A DNA stretch of 54,052 nt from Rhodoferax sp. OV413 (GCA_945861785.1 CAMAWD010000007.1:77730-131781), one strand, 5' to 3'. Positions 25,870-35,409 are shown, counted from the stretch's first letter. Program-made: numbers and translations. The notes: generated by a model not told the origin, from the letters alone.

Positions 25870-27719
25870 TGGACGCAAGTCACACTGTGGCGGGCGCGCG
25901 CTCTACCGAAGATCTGAAGTCGTTGCCGCTGCCGCAGCAGTTGCTGCACTGGGCGCGCACGCGACCCAATGCCGTTGCGCTGCGCCAGAAAGAGTTTGGT
26001 GTCTGGCAGCCGGTCACCTGGGCCGAGTACGCGGACCAGTCGCGCTGGTTGGGCCTGGGGCTGTTGCAACTGGGCCTTTTACGGGGCCAGAGTGTGGCGG
26101 TGCTGAGCGAAAACTGCCGCGAGTGGGTGTTTGCCGAACTGGGCGTGGCCATGGTGGGGGGCATTACCGCAGGGGTTTACCCGACCTCGCCCGCGTCCGA
26201 GGTGGAGTACCTGCTGGCACTGTCGGATGCACCGATCATCGTCTGCGAGGACCAGGAGCAGCTGGACAAGGTTTTGTCGGTGCGCGAGCGTCTGCCGCAA
26301 TTGCGTGCCATCGTGGTGATCGACCCGCGCGGCCTGCGGCGCTACGAACGTGAAGGCCTGCATGATTTCTCCGACGTGGTGGCGCTTGGCAAGGCTTTTG
26401 AAGCCGACGATCCGGCGGGTGCCGGTGCCGCATGCGCCGCACCAACGCTCGACGACATCGGCCTGATGGTGTTCACTTCCGGGTCCACCGGCCGGCCCAA
26501 GGCCGCGATGATGAGTTGGCGCGGGCTGGGCACGGCAGCGCGGGGCCTCAACACCGTGCTGGGTTGCAGCGAGCGGGATTCGCTGGTTTCCTACCTGCCG
26601 CTGTGCCATGTGGCTGAGCAGATGTTTTCAATCCATATCCCCCTGGCGACCGGCGCGGTGGTCAACTTTGCCGAAAGCCTGCGCACGGTGCAGGAGGACC
26701 TGCGCGAGTTGTCGCCCCAGGTGTTCTTCGGGGTGCCGCGGATCTGGGAGAAGTTCCACGCATCGATCCAGACCAAGTTGCGCGAGGCCGCCGGCCCGCG
26801 TTTGTGGCTGTACCAGCGGGCCATGGATTCCCTGCAAGGCAACGCCGCCACTGCACGCGCCAGATGGAGCCTCGGCCAGCGGGTGTTGTGGGCGTTTTGG
26901 TATGTGTTGATCCTGCGCGCACTGCTGAATTTTGTCGGGTTGCGGCGCTGCCGTGTGGCGATCTCTTCGGGTGCGCCGATCGCGCCGGAGATCCTGAGTT
27001 TCTTTCGCTTGCTCGGCGTGCCGATCCGCGAGGCCTACGGGCTGACAGAAGCGTCCGGCGCCACCACCATGCAGCGCAGCGACGCCTCGCCCGTGGGGTC
27101 GGTGGGTGTGCCATACCCGGGTATCGAAGTCCGCCTGGCCGACGACGGCGAAATCCTGATCCACGGCGACGTCGTGTTTCGTGGCTATTTCAAGAACGAA
27201 GAAGCCACGCGTGAATCGATCGACGACCAGGGCTGGCTGCACACCGGCGACGTGGCGTGCTGGGTGGACGGCCCGGATGGGCCCGAACTGCGCATCATTG
27301 ACCGCAAGAAGGACATCATGATCACCGCTGGAGGCAAGAACATCACACCGTCGGAAATCGAAAACGGCCTGCGGTTTTCCCCCTACATCAAGGAGGCGAT
27401 CGTGATCGCAGACCGTCGGCGTTTCGTCTCGGCGCTGGTCCAGATCGATTTCGAGAGCACCAGTGCATGGGCCGAGCAGCTGGGCCTGGTCTACACCAAC
27501 TTTCGCAGTCTGGTCGACCTGCCGGCAGTGCGCGATCTGGTGCAGCGCGAGGTGGACCAGGTCAACGCCCGCATGCCGCAGGTCCAGCAGGTGCGCAAGT
27601 TCCACCTGCTGACCAAGGAACTCGACCATGACGACGGCGAGGTGACTGCCACGATGAAGGTCCGGCGCAAGAGCATCGCCGAGAAGTACGCGCAGACGAT
27701 CGAAGATATCTACGCCTGA
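25869..27719 (+). CDS. Long-chain-type AMP-forming acyl-CoA ligase
   Basis: The 616-residue product is an ANL-family ligase that activates a carboxylic acid with ATP and CoA. Motifs: P-loop FTSGSTGRPKAAM (about residue 200), YGLTEASGATT, WLHTGDVACW, and DRKKDIMITAGGKNITPSEIE near the end. Its length and the middle region after FGVPRIWEKFH place it with long-chain/bile-acid-type synthetases rather than benzoate ligases. It is coupled to livF, suggesting that imported acid is activated at once. It lies 27 bp before an acyl-CoA dehydrogenase. Confidence 0.88.
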   Translation: MDASHTVAGARSTEDLKSLPLPQQLLHWARTRPNAVALRQKEFGVWQPVTWAEYADQSRWLGLGLLQLGLLRGQSVAVLSENCREWVFAELGVAMVGGITAGVYPTSPASEVEYLLALSDAPIIVCEDQEQLDKVLSVRERLPQLRAIVVIDPRGLRRYEREGLHDFSDVVALGKAFEADDPAGAGAACAAPTLDDIGLMVFTSGSTGRPKAAMMSWRGLGTAARGLNTVLGCSERDSLVSYLPLCHVAEQMFSIHIPLATGAVVNFAESLRTVQEDLRELSPQVFFGVPRIWEKFHASIQTKLREAAGPRLWLYQRAMDSLQGNAATARARWSLGQRVLWAFWYVLILRALLNFVGLRRCRVAISSGAPIAPEILSFFRLLGVPIREAYGLTEASGATTMQRSDASPVGSVGVPYPGIEVRLADDGEILIHGDVVFRGYFKNEEATRESIDDQGWLHTGDVACWVDGPDGPELRIIDRKKDIMITAGGKNITPSEIENGLRFSPYIKEAIVIADRRRFVSALVQIDFESTSAWAEQLGLVYTNFRSLVDLPAVRDLVQREVDQVNARMPQVQQVRKFHLLTKELDHDDGEVTATMKVRRKSIAEKYAQTIEDIYA

Positions 27720-27746
27720 ACCGGGCACCCAGAGGAAATCAACAAC

Positions 27747-28895
27747 ATGGTACTGACCGACGACCAGAAGGCACTGCAGGACACAGCGCGGCGTTACGCA
27801 CGAGAGCGGCTGCTGCCCGACTACCAGAAACGAGAAAAGCTGGGGGTGCTTGATCGTGGGTTGATTGCCGAGATGGGGCAACTGGGCCTGATCGGCGCCG
27901 ACCTGCCGGAGGAACTCGGCGGCCTGGGGGTCGATGCTGTGACCACCGGCCTGATCGCCGAGGAACTGGCCTATGGCGATTTCAACGTGAGTGCGGTGCC
28001 GGTAGGGATATCCCTGAACGCGGCCATCCTGATCCGCCACGCCGACGCGGCCATCGTTCAGGAGTGGGTGCCACGCATGACGCGCGGTGAGGCGGTGGTG
28101 GCGATCTGCCTCACCGAGCCGCGTGGCGGGTCGGATGCCAGTAATCTCCAACTCAAAGCCCGGCGGGATGGCGACCACTACGTCATCAATGGCGAAAAGA
28201 CCTCGATCACGTTTGCGGACCGGGCCGATGCCTACCTGATCTTCGCGCGCACCGGCAGGGCCGACGAAGGTGCGAAGGGCGTCTCAGCCTTCTTCATCCC
28301 CGGCACATCCCCAGGCATCAGCCGGACCCACTTCGACGACGTGGGCAGCGCCATCATCGGCCGTGGCTCGGTATTCTTCGACGACGTGCGAATTCCCGCG
28401 CAATACCGTCTCGGCGCCGAGGGCAAGGGCTTCTCGCAGGTGATGCAGGGATTCGATTACAGCCGTGCACTGATCGGCCTGCAGTGTTGCGGTGCCGCGC
28501 AGGCCTCACTGGACGAAGCCTGGGCCTATTCCAAAGAGCGCGAGGCCTTTGGGCGGCCGATCGGCCAATTCCAGGGCGTCAGTTTTCCGCTGGCCGAGGG
28601 TGAGTCGCAGATCGCCGCAGTGCGCCAGCTGTGTTACCACACGCTGGCGTTGCGCGACGCGGGCCTGCCCCATACCGCAGAAGCAGCGATGTGCAAATGG
28701 ATGGGCCCGCGCAATGCGTTCGACGTGATCCACCAATGCCTCCTGACCTTTGGCCACTATGGCTGGAGCAAGGACCTGCCGCACCAGCAGCGCATGCGCG
28801 ACGTGATGGGGCTGGAGATTGGGGACGGTACGGCGCAGGTGATGAAGCTGATCATCGCGCGCGAACGCATTGGCCGTGCGGCGGTGCAATACTGA
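27747..28895 (+). CDS. Acyl-CoA dehydrogenase with Asp at catalytic-base position
   Basis: This 382-residue FAD enzyme has ICLTEPRGGSDASNLQL, YVINGEKTSITFADRAD, EREAFGRPIGQFQGVSFPLA and a C-terminal IGDGTAQVMKLIIARE. The residue equivalent to Glu376 of medium-chain dehydrogenase is Asp360. Characterised cyclohexanecarboxyl-CoA and cyclohexenecarboxyl-CoA dehydrogenases are reported to use Asp here, so an alicyclic substrate is plausible. A good ribosome-binding site (AGAGGAAA) precedes ATG 27747. The dehydrogenase at 32,098 has the same change and is its nearest relative in the window. Confidence 0.9.
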   Translation: MVLTDDQKALQDTARRYARERLLPDYQKREKLGVLDRGLIAEMGQLGLIGADLPEELGGLGVDAVTTGLIAEELAYGDFNVSAVPVGISLNAAILIRHADAAIVQEWVPRMTRGEAVVAICLTEPRGGSDASNLQLKARRDGDHYVINGEKTSITFADRADAYLIFARTGRADEGAKGVSAFFIPGTSPGISRTHFDDVGSAIIGRGSVFFDDVRIPAQYRLGAEGKGFSQVMQGFDYSRALIGLQCCGAAQASLDEAWAYSKEREAFGRPIGQFQGVSFPLAEGESQIAAVRQLCYHTLALRDAGLPHTAEAAMCKWMGPRNAFDVIHQCLLTFGHYGWSKDLPHQQRMRDVMGLEIGDGTAQVMKLIIARERIGRAAVQY

Positions 28896-28921
28896 AGCCT
28901 TGTGCAAAGCGCTGTGACTCC

Positions 28922-29953
28922 ATGAACTCCACCATCGACGAAGTCGTTCTTGCTGACCGGATTCAAACCTACCTTTCACAGCAGGTCGGACATGCCCTCA
29001 AGGTCGGCATCGTGCGGCGTTTCCCCGTGGGGTTTTCGTGGTTGACCTATGCCGTTCCAGTGACTGGCCTGTACGCCAAGGGCCAGACGGAGGAACTGAT
29101 TTTGCGGCTGGGCCCCGACTACGGTTTGTTTGCGCCCTACAGCGCCGTTCCGCAGGTGCTGGCGATGCAGTCTCTCGAAGGTACGACCGTGCCTTTGCCG
29201 CATGTCTATTGGAGCAGTGATGATGCCGGCATCCTGGGCGCGCCCTTCCTTTTCTGCGAGAAGGTTTCCGGTGCCGCCGTGGTGCCCTGGGTGGCTGCAG
29301 GGCAACCCGGATTGGAGGCGGGCTACCGGCAGCGGCTGGCCGAACAGTTTGTCGACACCCTGGCCGCAATCCACTGTGAGCAGTGGCAAGACAGGCCGAT
29401 CGCGGCCTTGGCGCAGGGGATCACCACCGTCAACGCCGCCGTACGCAATGTCGCCTACTGGGAGTCACAGATCCAGCGCTGGGCGATGCGGTCCTATCCC
29501 CTGGCCGAGTGGGGCATCCGCTGGCTGAAGGCGCATGCCCCGGTCGCCCCAAGTGTCGCCATCGTACACGGCGACTACCGGACCGGCAATTTTCTGGAAG
29601 AGGGCGGGCACATCACCTCGATCCTGGACTGGGAACTGGTCCATCTGGGTGATCCGCATGAAGACCTGGGTTGGGCCAGCCTGCCGATGTACATGGGCGG
29701 CAGCAAACTGATCTGCCACCTGGCCGAGCCGGAGTGGTTCTACGCCCGTTATGGCGAGAAGGCAGGGTTCGAGGTGTCGATGGCTTCGCTGCGCTACTAC
29801 CAGGCACTGTCGCTGCTGAAACTCGCTGCCACCCACATGGCTGCTGCGCGCTGTTTCGAGGAAGGGCGCTTCAACGACATGCGCATGCCGGCGATGGGCA
29901 GCCAGATCGCCACCTGCCTGCGCCAGATGGAAAAAACAATCGAGGCCGCATGA
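28922..29953 (+). CDS. APH-like phosphotransferase family protein
   Basis: The 343-residue product has the aminoglycoside phosphotransferase/choline-kinase fold: catalytic loop VHGDYRTGNFL (about residue 216), metal-binding ILDWELVHLGDPHEDLGW and a helical C-terminus. Members in acyl-CoA gene clusters resemble the N-terminal domain of ACAD10/11, which phosphorylates 4-hydroxyacyl-CoAs before dehydration. Because it follows an acyl-CoA dehydrogenase, phosphorylation of a hydroxyacyl-CoA is a reasonable hypothesis rather than antibiotic resistance. It overlaps the next gene by four bases. A second member lies at 52,850. Confidence 0.85.
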   Translation: MNSTIDEVVLADRIQTYLSQQVGHALKVGIVRRFPVGFSWLTYAVPVTGLYAKGQTEELILRLGPDYGLFAPYSAVPQVLAMQSLEGTTVPLPHVYWSSDDAGILGAPFLFCEKVSGAAVVPWVAAGQPGLEAGYRQRLAEQFVDTLAAIHCEQWQDRPIAALAQGITTVNAAVRNVAYWESQIQRWAMRSYPLAEWGIRWLKAHAPVAPSVAIVHGDYRTGNFLEEGGHITSILDWELVHLGDPHEDLGWASLPMYMGGSKLICHLAEPEWFYARYGEKAGFEVSMASLRYYQALSLLKLAATHMAAARCFEEGRFNDMRMPAMGSQIATCLRQMEKTIEAA

Positions 29954-30420
29954 ACAACAGCTTTCCCCGACTGATCGACGGCATGTGCGCCACCTTGCGC
30001 ACCGAAGTGCTGAGCCGCCTGGACGACGAGTTTGCGCGCGGCCAGGTATTCGGCGTGATCAACCTGCTCAACACCTTCAAGGTCCGGGCCGACTGGTCGG
30101 CAGGTTTTCTGCTGCAGCAGATCGAGGCGCAACGCGTGGCGCTGGATGGCGTGGCGGAATTGCTTGGCGATCCACCTTCGTCCGTACACAGGCCTGCTTG
30201 CACACCGATCATCGAACTGCTGGCTTTGCGCGACGAGGGCAACCGATGCATCGCTGCGCGGCTCGCCGAGTTGGGCGAGGGGCGCACCGCGCTGTCACCA
30301 GACCTGGCCACTCAGGCCGAGGGTTTGTTGCGCGAGGCGATGCGGGCCGAGGTGGCGATCGAACTGAAGAACTCCCCGCGACCGCTGTTCGCGGAAATGT
30401 CCAGCGGCTCGGAGCACTGA
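29950..30420 (+). CDS. Small unknown protein coupled to APH-like gene
   Basis: This 156-residue, mostly helical soluble protein has no motif I recognise. It begins with ATG overlapping the phosphotransferase stop (ATGA), so it is probably translated with it. The composition is rich in Ala, Leu and Glu with no signal peptide or membrane segment. It is the last gene of the long plus-strand operon and converges on the AttH-like gene. It may be an accessory subunit. Confidence 0.65.
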   Translation: MNNSFPRLIDGMCATLRTEVLSRLDDEFARGQVFGVINLLNTFKVRADWSAGFLLQQIEAQRVALDGVAELLGDPPSSVHRPACTPIIELLALRDEGNRCIAARLAELGEGRTALSPDLATQAEGLLREAMRAEVAIELKNSPRPLFAEMSSGSEH

Positions 30421-30462
30421 CCCAGGTCCGTAGACCGCGCGTTGCCGTCCATCCGGCAAGCT

Positions 30463-31572
30463 TCAGATCGGCGGGTGGACCTGAACCGGTGCGTAGTCCG
30501 CGTAACCCTTGCCGACGCCATACTCGATGATGCCGTAACCCACTTCGTCGCCGTCGGTGACCTCGATCACTTGGTCGGACAGGGTGCGGGTGCGACGGCG
30601 GGTGGCTGGGTCGGTCAGATCCCAGGTGTCGTGCGCAAGGTGCAATTTTCCACGGTCGTCGCCGTGGAACCATCCGTCCAGGCCGCCGTACAGGCCACCT
30701 TTGAGGAAGAACCGGGTCGGCAACACGCGCACCGAAATCGGTCTTTCGCTGCCGTCGGCAAAGCGCAACTGCAACTTCGCCGATGCCATCGACTGGCCGT
30801 GCGGGTCGTCGTGCCAGACGATCCGGTGCTGTACATCGGCGAGCTGGTTGCGACCCGACACCTTGTTTCCGGCGGTGAATACTTCTTCGCCCGATAGGTA
30901 AATTTTCTCGCCTGGTGCCCGCTCCTTGAAGAACACATGCAGCCCGCGGTTCTTGAACTGCGCGGTGGTCCAGCAATACAAGAATGGCGGGTAGAAGGTC
31001 AGCGGCGGGTGGGTTTCGTCGGTGCGCATTTCGGAGCGTACGCCCCAGGAGTGGTCACGCTGGCCCAGCCACGAGTCCACATCGACGCGTTTGCCGTCGT
31101 ATTCGAGCCAGCCGGTGAAGCGCCCGAGCTGCTGCGCGCGCGCCATGTCTTCAGTGATGCGGCCGTCGCGCCGACGCTGGTGCGCTTTTTCCTCATGCGG
31201 GTTCATCGTGGCATGGAATTCGATGTCGAAACGGATGCCGCTGTCGTTGTCGCCCAGTGCCAGGCGGTGCCGGCGCAACCCCTCGACGACGGTGATCGAC
31301 AGCGGGCCCACGGCTGTGGTCAATGGGTCGGGTCGCAGCCGGCGCGATGCGCGGAAGTTCCATTGCCTCCCGGGCACTGCCACGCCGGCGAAGGCGTCCA
31401 TCACGTTGCGGTTAGGGTGGTAGCCCAGCCCCAGGTCGAAAATCACGCCGCCGCCGGGCGCCGGGTGGCCGGTGTACCACAGGCGCTCCATCCAGGCCGG
31501 GTCGCTGTTGTCGATCTGGTCGAAGGTGGTCGGCAGCTGGTGGCCGATGAGGTCGTCTTGGGGAGTCAGCAT
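30463..31572 (-). CDS. AttH/CrtC-like calycin-fold protein (DUF7064/7065-type)
   Basis: The 369-residue protein lacks a signal peptide and shows a two-lobed beta-rich pattern. A central motif QRDHSWGVRSEM (about residue 175) resembles the D-x-x-W-G signature of AttH and carotenoid hydratase CrtC relatives. Those folds bind lipids or isoprenoids; an enzymatic role here is unknown. A paralogue at 51,848 has GMDHSWGPRP. In both places a phosphotransferase gene is close by. It overlaps the thioesterase gene stop by 7 bp. Confidence 0.6.
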   Translation of the reverse strand: MLTPQDDLIGHQLPTTFDQIDNSDPAWMERLWYTGHPAPGGGVIFDLGLGYHPNRNVMDAFAGVAVPGRQWNFRASRRLRPDPLTTAVGPLSITVVEGLRRHRLALGDNDSGIRFDIEFHATMNPHEEKAHQRRRDGRITEDMARAQQLGRFTGWLEYDGKRVDVDSWLGQRDHSWGVRSEMRTDETHPPLTFYPPFLYCWTTAQFKNRGLHVFFKERAPGEKIYLSGEEVFTAGNKVSGRNQLADVQHRIVWHDDPHGQSMASAKLQLRFADGSERPISVRVLPTRFFLKGGLYGGLDGWFHGDDRGKLHLAHDTWDLTDPATRRRTRTLSDQVIEVTDGDEVGYGIIEYGVGKGYADYAPVQVHPPI

Positions 31573-32063
31573 GGGGTGGGCATTCCTGGCAAGTGCAATC
31601 GGTAGTCGTTATCGGTATCTGGCAGCAGTGGGCCGCGCTTGAATGTTCCACTGGTGCGCAGCACCAGCTGGCCATCGGCGGTGACCAGGCCCTGGGAAAA
31701 GATCAGGTTGCGGGTGACCTTGAGTATGTCGGCCCGCCCCTGTACCCAGCTCCCCAGGGGCGCCGGCGCCAGGAAGTCCAGCTGCAGGCCGATGGTGGGC
31801 AGAAACTGGCGCGGGATGTCGGTCTGGTAATGTGCCGCGGTGGAGATCAGGATGTCGGCAAACAGGGACAACATGCCACCGTGGCAGTTGTTGGCCGGGT
31901 TGACCTGCTGCGCGCCGACGCGAAAGCCGAATTCGATCTGCCCTTCATGCCAACGCGCAAACAGGGGACCGTTGTGGATGGCAAAGGCGCCGCCGATCGA
32001 CACCGGTTCGAAGCCGGTTGGGGGCGAGGGCGATGAAGTCTGCGTTGCGTGTTCTATGGTCAT
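31566..32063 (-). CDS. PaaI-type hotdog-fold acyl-CoA thioesterase
   Basis: The 165-residue protein has the hotdog pattern NPANNCHGGMLSLFADILIS (catalytic helix region), then PTIGLQLDFLAPAPLGSWVQG. PaaI-type thioesterases hydrolyse aromatic or dead-end CoA esters and release trapped CoA. ATG 32063 is used because the family starts there; upstream codons overlap the dehydrogenase gene end. It is the fourth gene of the minus operon. Confidence 0.8.
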   Translation of the reverse strand: MTIEHATQTSSPSPPTGFEPVSIGGAFAIHNGPLFARWHEGQIEFGFRVGAQQVNPANNCHGGMLSLFADILISTAAHYQTDIPRQFLPTIGLQLDFLAPAPLGSWVQGRADILKVTRNLIFSQGLVTADGQLVLRTSGTFKRGPLLPDTDNDYRLHLPGMPTPC

Positions 32064-32097
32064 GTGCCGGGACTGATTGTGATCCACGCGGCCCGCA

Positions 32098-33243
32098 TCA
32101 CACGAACTCGCGCCCGAACAACTCGCGCGCGATGATGAGCTTCTGGATCTGCGGTGTACCGTCGGCGATGATCTGCCCGGCCACGTCGCGCAGGCGCTGC
32201 TCGATGGGCAAGTCCTGCGTCCAGCCATAGTGGCCGTGCAGCACCATGCATTCCTGGATCGCACCCACACACATTTCCGGCACAAAGCCCTTGCAGATTG
32301 CCGCTTCGCTGTTGTGGGGCAGGCCCTGGTCACGCAGCCACAAGGTGCGAAAGCATTGCCACCGCGCCATGGTCAGCCGGGCATGCCATTCGGCGACCGG
32401 GAACGACACCCCCTGGTTTTTCGTGATCGGCTGGCCGAAGGCGATGCGGTTCTTGGTGTAGGTGATGGTTTCTTCGAGCGTGACCTGCGCCGCACCGATA
32501 CACATCAGGCCGATCAACCCGCGGGTGTATTCGAAGGTCTGCATCACGCGCGAGAAGGCACCGTTCTCCGGGCCGATGAGGTTCGCCACCGGTACCCGGA
32601 CGTCGTTGAGAAACATCGACCCGCGCACGATGCCCTTGGAGCCCATGTCCGAATAGGGATGGCGGGTGATTCCGGGTGTGTCGAATGGCACCAGGAACGC
32701 CGAGACGCCGCGTGCACCGGCAGTCGGGTCGGTCTTGGCAAAAACGATGCCGGCGTGGCCTGCCATCAGCAGCGTGACAGCCGACTTTTCGCCGTTCAGG
32801 ATGTAGTGGTCTCCCTGGCGCTCGGCGCGGGTGCGGATCGATGCGGCGTCGGAGCCACCCTGGGGCTCGGTCAGGCACACACAGATCACCTTCTCGCCCG
32901 CGACCATCGGTGGCAGCCAGGTCGCCTTCACCGCCTCGCCCGCGTGTTTGCTGAGCAGGTCGCCGGCGAAGCAGCAGTTGAGGATGCCGTAACAGACGTT
33001 GAAGTCGCCGCGGGCGGTCTCCTCGATGGCCAGCCCGGCCGTGACGCAGTCGAAGTCCTGGCCACCATAGGTTGTGGGCACGCGCATGCCGAACAGGCCC
33101 ATGGCGCCCATTTTTTTCCAGATCTCGGCCGGGAACTGGCCCGTGCGGTCCCAGTGGCTGTAACGGGGCAGCAGTTCCTGGGTGGCGAAGTCGCGCAGCG
33201 ATGCACCGATGATTTTCTGCTCTTCCGAAAAGGCGAAATCCAT
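32098..33243 (-). CDS. Acyl-CoA dehydrogenase with Asp at catalytic-base position
   Basis: This 381-residue FAD enzyme contains MDFAFSEEQK at the start, VCLTEPQGGSDAASIRTR, YILNGEKSAVTLLMAGHAG, NRIAFGQPITKNQGVSFPVAEW and a C-terminal IADGTPQIQKLIIARE. Asp361 occupies the Glu376 site of medium-chain dehydrogenase, as in the 27,747 enzyme. Two Asp-type dehydrogenases could make the first and second double bonds of a ring acyl-CoA. It is encoded between the VOC and thioesterase genes. Confidence 0.9.
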   Translation of the reverse strand: MDFAFSEEQKIIGASLRDFATQELLPRYSHWDRTGQFPAEIWKKMGAMGLFGMRVPTTYGGQDFDCVTAGLAIEETARGDFNVCYGILNCCFAGDLLSKHAGEAVKATWLPPMVAGEKVICVCLTEPQGGSDAASIRTRAERQGDHYILNGEKSAVTLLMAGHAGIVFAKTDPTAGARGVSAFLVPFDTPGITRHPYSDMGSKGIVRGSMFLNDVRVPVANLIGPENGAFSRVMQTFEYTRGLIGLMCIGAAQVTLEETITYTKNRIAFGQPITKNQGVSFPVAEWHARLTMARWQCFRTLWLRDQGLPHNSEAAICKGFVPEMCVGAIQECMVLHGHYGWTQDLPIEQRLRDVAGQIIADGTPQIQKLIIARELFGREFV

Positions 33244-33259
33244 GGGGCCCTTGCGGCGT

Positions 33260-33676
33260 TCAGTCGGGCACCGGGCCGCGCACGAAGCGAGCCACCGCGC
33301 CACGCTGGCACAACTCGATGACGGTGCCATGCCCGTCGCGCTTCAGGACCCAGCCGCGTCGCAGCGGCAGGTTCGGTGTCGGCGGCTGGTCGAACACGCG
33401 CACTCCCTTTGCGCGGAAGTGTGCCAGTGCCGCGTCGAGGTCGTCCACTTCGATCGCGATCACCACGTCACCATGCGCGAGGTCGCCCTTGCCGGAGAAT
33501 TCGACCAGTTCGACGATGGTGCCGCCCACGCCCGGGTCGAAGAAGGCACATCGGATCTGGAGTTCCGGGATGTCGCGCACAACGGGATCACCGAGTCCGA
33601 CGACGGAGCGGTAGAAGTCGATGCCATCTTCGAGCTTGCGCACAAAGATGGCGACGTGGTCGAGTCGGGTGGTCAT
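33260..33676 (-). CDS. VOC-family protein, methylmalonyl-CoA epimerase-like
   Basis: The 138-residue metalloprotein has the vicinal-oxygen-chelate fold: LDHVAIFVRKLEDGIDFY at the start with a metal His, then GTIVELVEFSGKG, and GTVIELCQR with the metal Glu near the end. Relatives include glyoxalase I and methylmalonyl-CoA epimerase; the operon context favours a CoA-ester epimerase or isomerase. Its ATG overlaps the stop of the AliA-like ligase gene (ATGA). Confidence 0.78.
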   Translation of the reverse strand: MTTRLDHVAIFVRKLEDGIDFYRSVVGLGDPVVRDIPELQIRCAFFDPGVGGTIVELVEFSGKGDLAHGDVVIAIEVDDLDAALAHFRAKGVRVFDQPPTPNLPLRRGWVLKRDGHGTVIELCQRGAVARFVRGPVPD

Positions 33677-35349
33677 GGTCCGGGTGCCTTCGTGGTGGTG
33701 GGTGCAAGTGCCTGTTCCTCGCGGATTCGGCTCGCGACGACCGCGCGCAGGATGTCCTTCTTGATCTTGCCGGCTGGCGTCATCGGAAATTCCGCGAAGA
33801 TCTCCAGTCGCTCGGGCAGCTTTTGGCGTGCAATGCCGACCTTGTCCAGGTAGGCCAGGATCTCAGCCAGCGTGGGCGGCTCCGCGCGCGCCACCACGCA
33901 GGCGCAGACGGTTTCGCCCAGCCGTGCATGCGGCATAGCAACCACGGCGACCTCGGCGACTTTCGGATGCCGCAACAGTATGTCCTCGACTTCGCGGGCG
34001 GAAATGTTCTCCCCACCGCGGATGATCAGGTCTTTCTTGCGGCCGGTGATGACCACGGCGCCGTCTGATGTGCGGTACCCCAGGTCACCGGTGTGGAAGT
34101 AGCCCAGTGCATCGAAACTTCGGGCTGTCTCTGCCTGGTCGACGTACCCGACCGATTGTGATGGCCCGCGCGCGATGATCTCGCCCTCGGCGCCGTCGGG
34201 TACGGCGATACCAGCGTCGTCTACAAACAGAACGTCATAACCGCCAATTTTTCCGTCGGTCTCCGCCGCCAGTTCTTCCGTGCCGTTGCCGATGAAACCC
34301 TTGCCTATCATCAGCACCTCGGTTGCGCCATAGACGCGGAATGCCCGGCCATGGGCCAGGTAACTGTTGGCGCGCCGGATCAGGTCTGCAGGAACCGACG
34401 CACCACCGCAGGCAAAGATCCGCAGCGACGGCAGCCTCGTCTGGCGTCTGACCGCAGCGTCGAGCAACTCGGACAGGAAGGGCGTGGCGCTGACGGTCAG
34501 GGCCAATTTGAACCGGTCGATCAACTCGGCCGCCTGATCGGGGTCCCAACGGTCCATCAGTATGGTGGGGGTGCGCCAGGAGAACGGTGATTCCAGGCCC
34601 CACAGGTAACCCGTGACATGGCTGACCGGCGACGGCATCAGGATCGCGCTGCCAGCACCGATCTGCCAGAACTCCATGCACCCTGCCAGAGCGCGGGCCA
34701 GTGTATTGTGGGTGTGCAGCACGCCCTTGGCGCGGCCCGTCGTGCCGGAGGTGTACATCACGAACTTGATCGCATCCGCATCCTGCGCCACCAAAGGCGG
34801 CGGGTGCCCGGTGGGTCGTAGCAGATCTTCATACCGCAGCAGGTCCGCGCCCGCCGCGTCGGCCCGCACCTGCACGACGAATTCGAGCCCCGGCGTGTTT
34901 GCCCGTACCCGCTCGGCCATCGCGGCGTGGTCGAAATTGCGCCACACCGTGGGCACGAACAGCACCCTGGCACCGCAGTCGGCCAGTATTTCGGCGACTT
35001 CCTTGTCGCGGTAGATCGGCACGATGGGGTTCACGACCAGGCCAAGCATCGCAGCGGCGATGTTGACGACCGCTGCTTCGATCCAGTTGGGAAGCTGGAA
35101 GGCGACCACCTGGCCGGGGCGCAAGCCGCGTTCGGCGAGGCCGGCAGCCAGCGCCTGTGCCTCCACCAGGATGTCGCGGTAGCTGATGGCGCGGGCTCCG
35201 TCGCGCAGACAGATTTGATCCGGCACTGCAGCCGCCGCCTCAGTCGCATCGTCAACGATGGTCCGCCCACGCCAGATGCCGGCAGCGCGAAGCCGCGCGG
35301 CCTCCTCATCATTGAACCGGACACTCCATCCGCTCGCGTCTCTGCGCAT
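33673..35349 (-). CDS. AMP-forming CoA ligase, AliA-like
   Basis: This 558-residue ANL ligase resembles cyclohexanecarboxylate-CoA ligase: P-loop MYTSGTTGRAKGVLHTH, GATEVLMIG, YFHTGDLGY, GRKKDLIIRGGENISAREVE and the catalytic Lys in TPAGKIKKD. ATG 35349 is chosen because GAGGAG lies eight bases upstream; the longer frame would cover the divergent promoter. As first gene of an operon with an Asp-type dehydrogenase it likely activates the ring acid. It shares a 115-bp promoter region with the ligase at 35,465. Confidence 0.85.
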   Translation of the reverse strand: MRRDASGWSVRFNDEEAARLRAAGIWRGRTIVDDATEAAAAVPDQICLRDGARAISYRDILVEAQALAAGLAERGLRPGQVVAFQLPNWIEAAVVNIAAAMLGLVVNPIVPIYRDKEVAEILADCGARVLFVPTVWRNFDHAAMAERVRANTPGLEFVVQVRADAAGADLLRYEDLLRPTGHPPPLVAQDADAIKFVMYTSGTTGRAKGVLHTHNTLARALAGCMEFWQIGAGSAILMPSPVSHVTGYLWGLESPFSWRTPTILMDRWDPDQAAELIDRFKLALTVSATPFLSELLDAAVRRQTRLPSLRIFACGGASVPADLIRRANSYLAHGRAFRVYGATEVLMIGKGFIGNGTEELAAETDGKIGGYDVLFVDDAGIAVPDGAEGEIIARGPSQSVGYVDQAETARSFDALGYFHTGDLGYRTSDGAVVITGRKKDLIIRGGENISAREVEDILLRHPKVAEVAVVAMPHARLGETVCACVVARAEPPTLAEILAYLDKVGIARQKLPERLEIFAEFPMTPAGKIKKDILRAVVASRIREEQALAPTTTKAPGP

Positions 35350-35409
35350 CCGTGCATCTCCTCGATAGCGCCACCAGTCGGTTGGATCCGACTGTTGCGC
35401 ACACACATA

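Noticed and set aside
28922-29953. Antibiotic-resistance aminoglycoside kinase
   Set aside because: The APH fold is present, but the operon with an acyl-CoA dehydrogenase and CoA ligase points to an ACAD10/11-like metabolic kinase.
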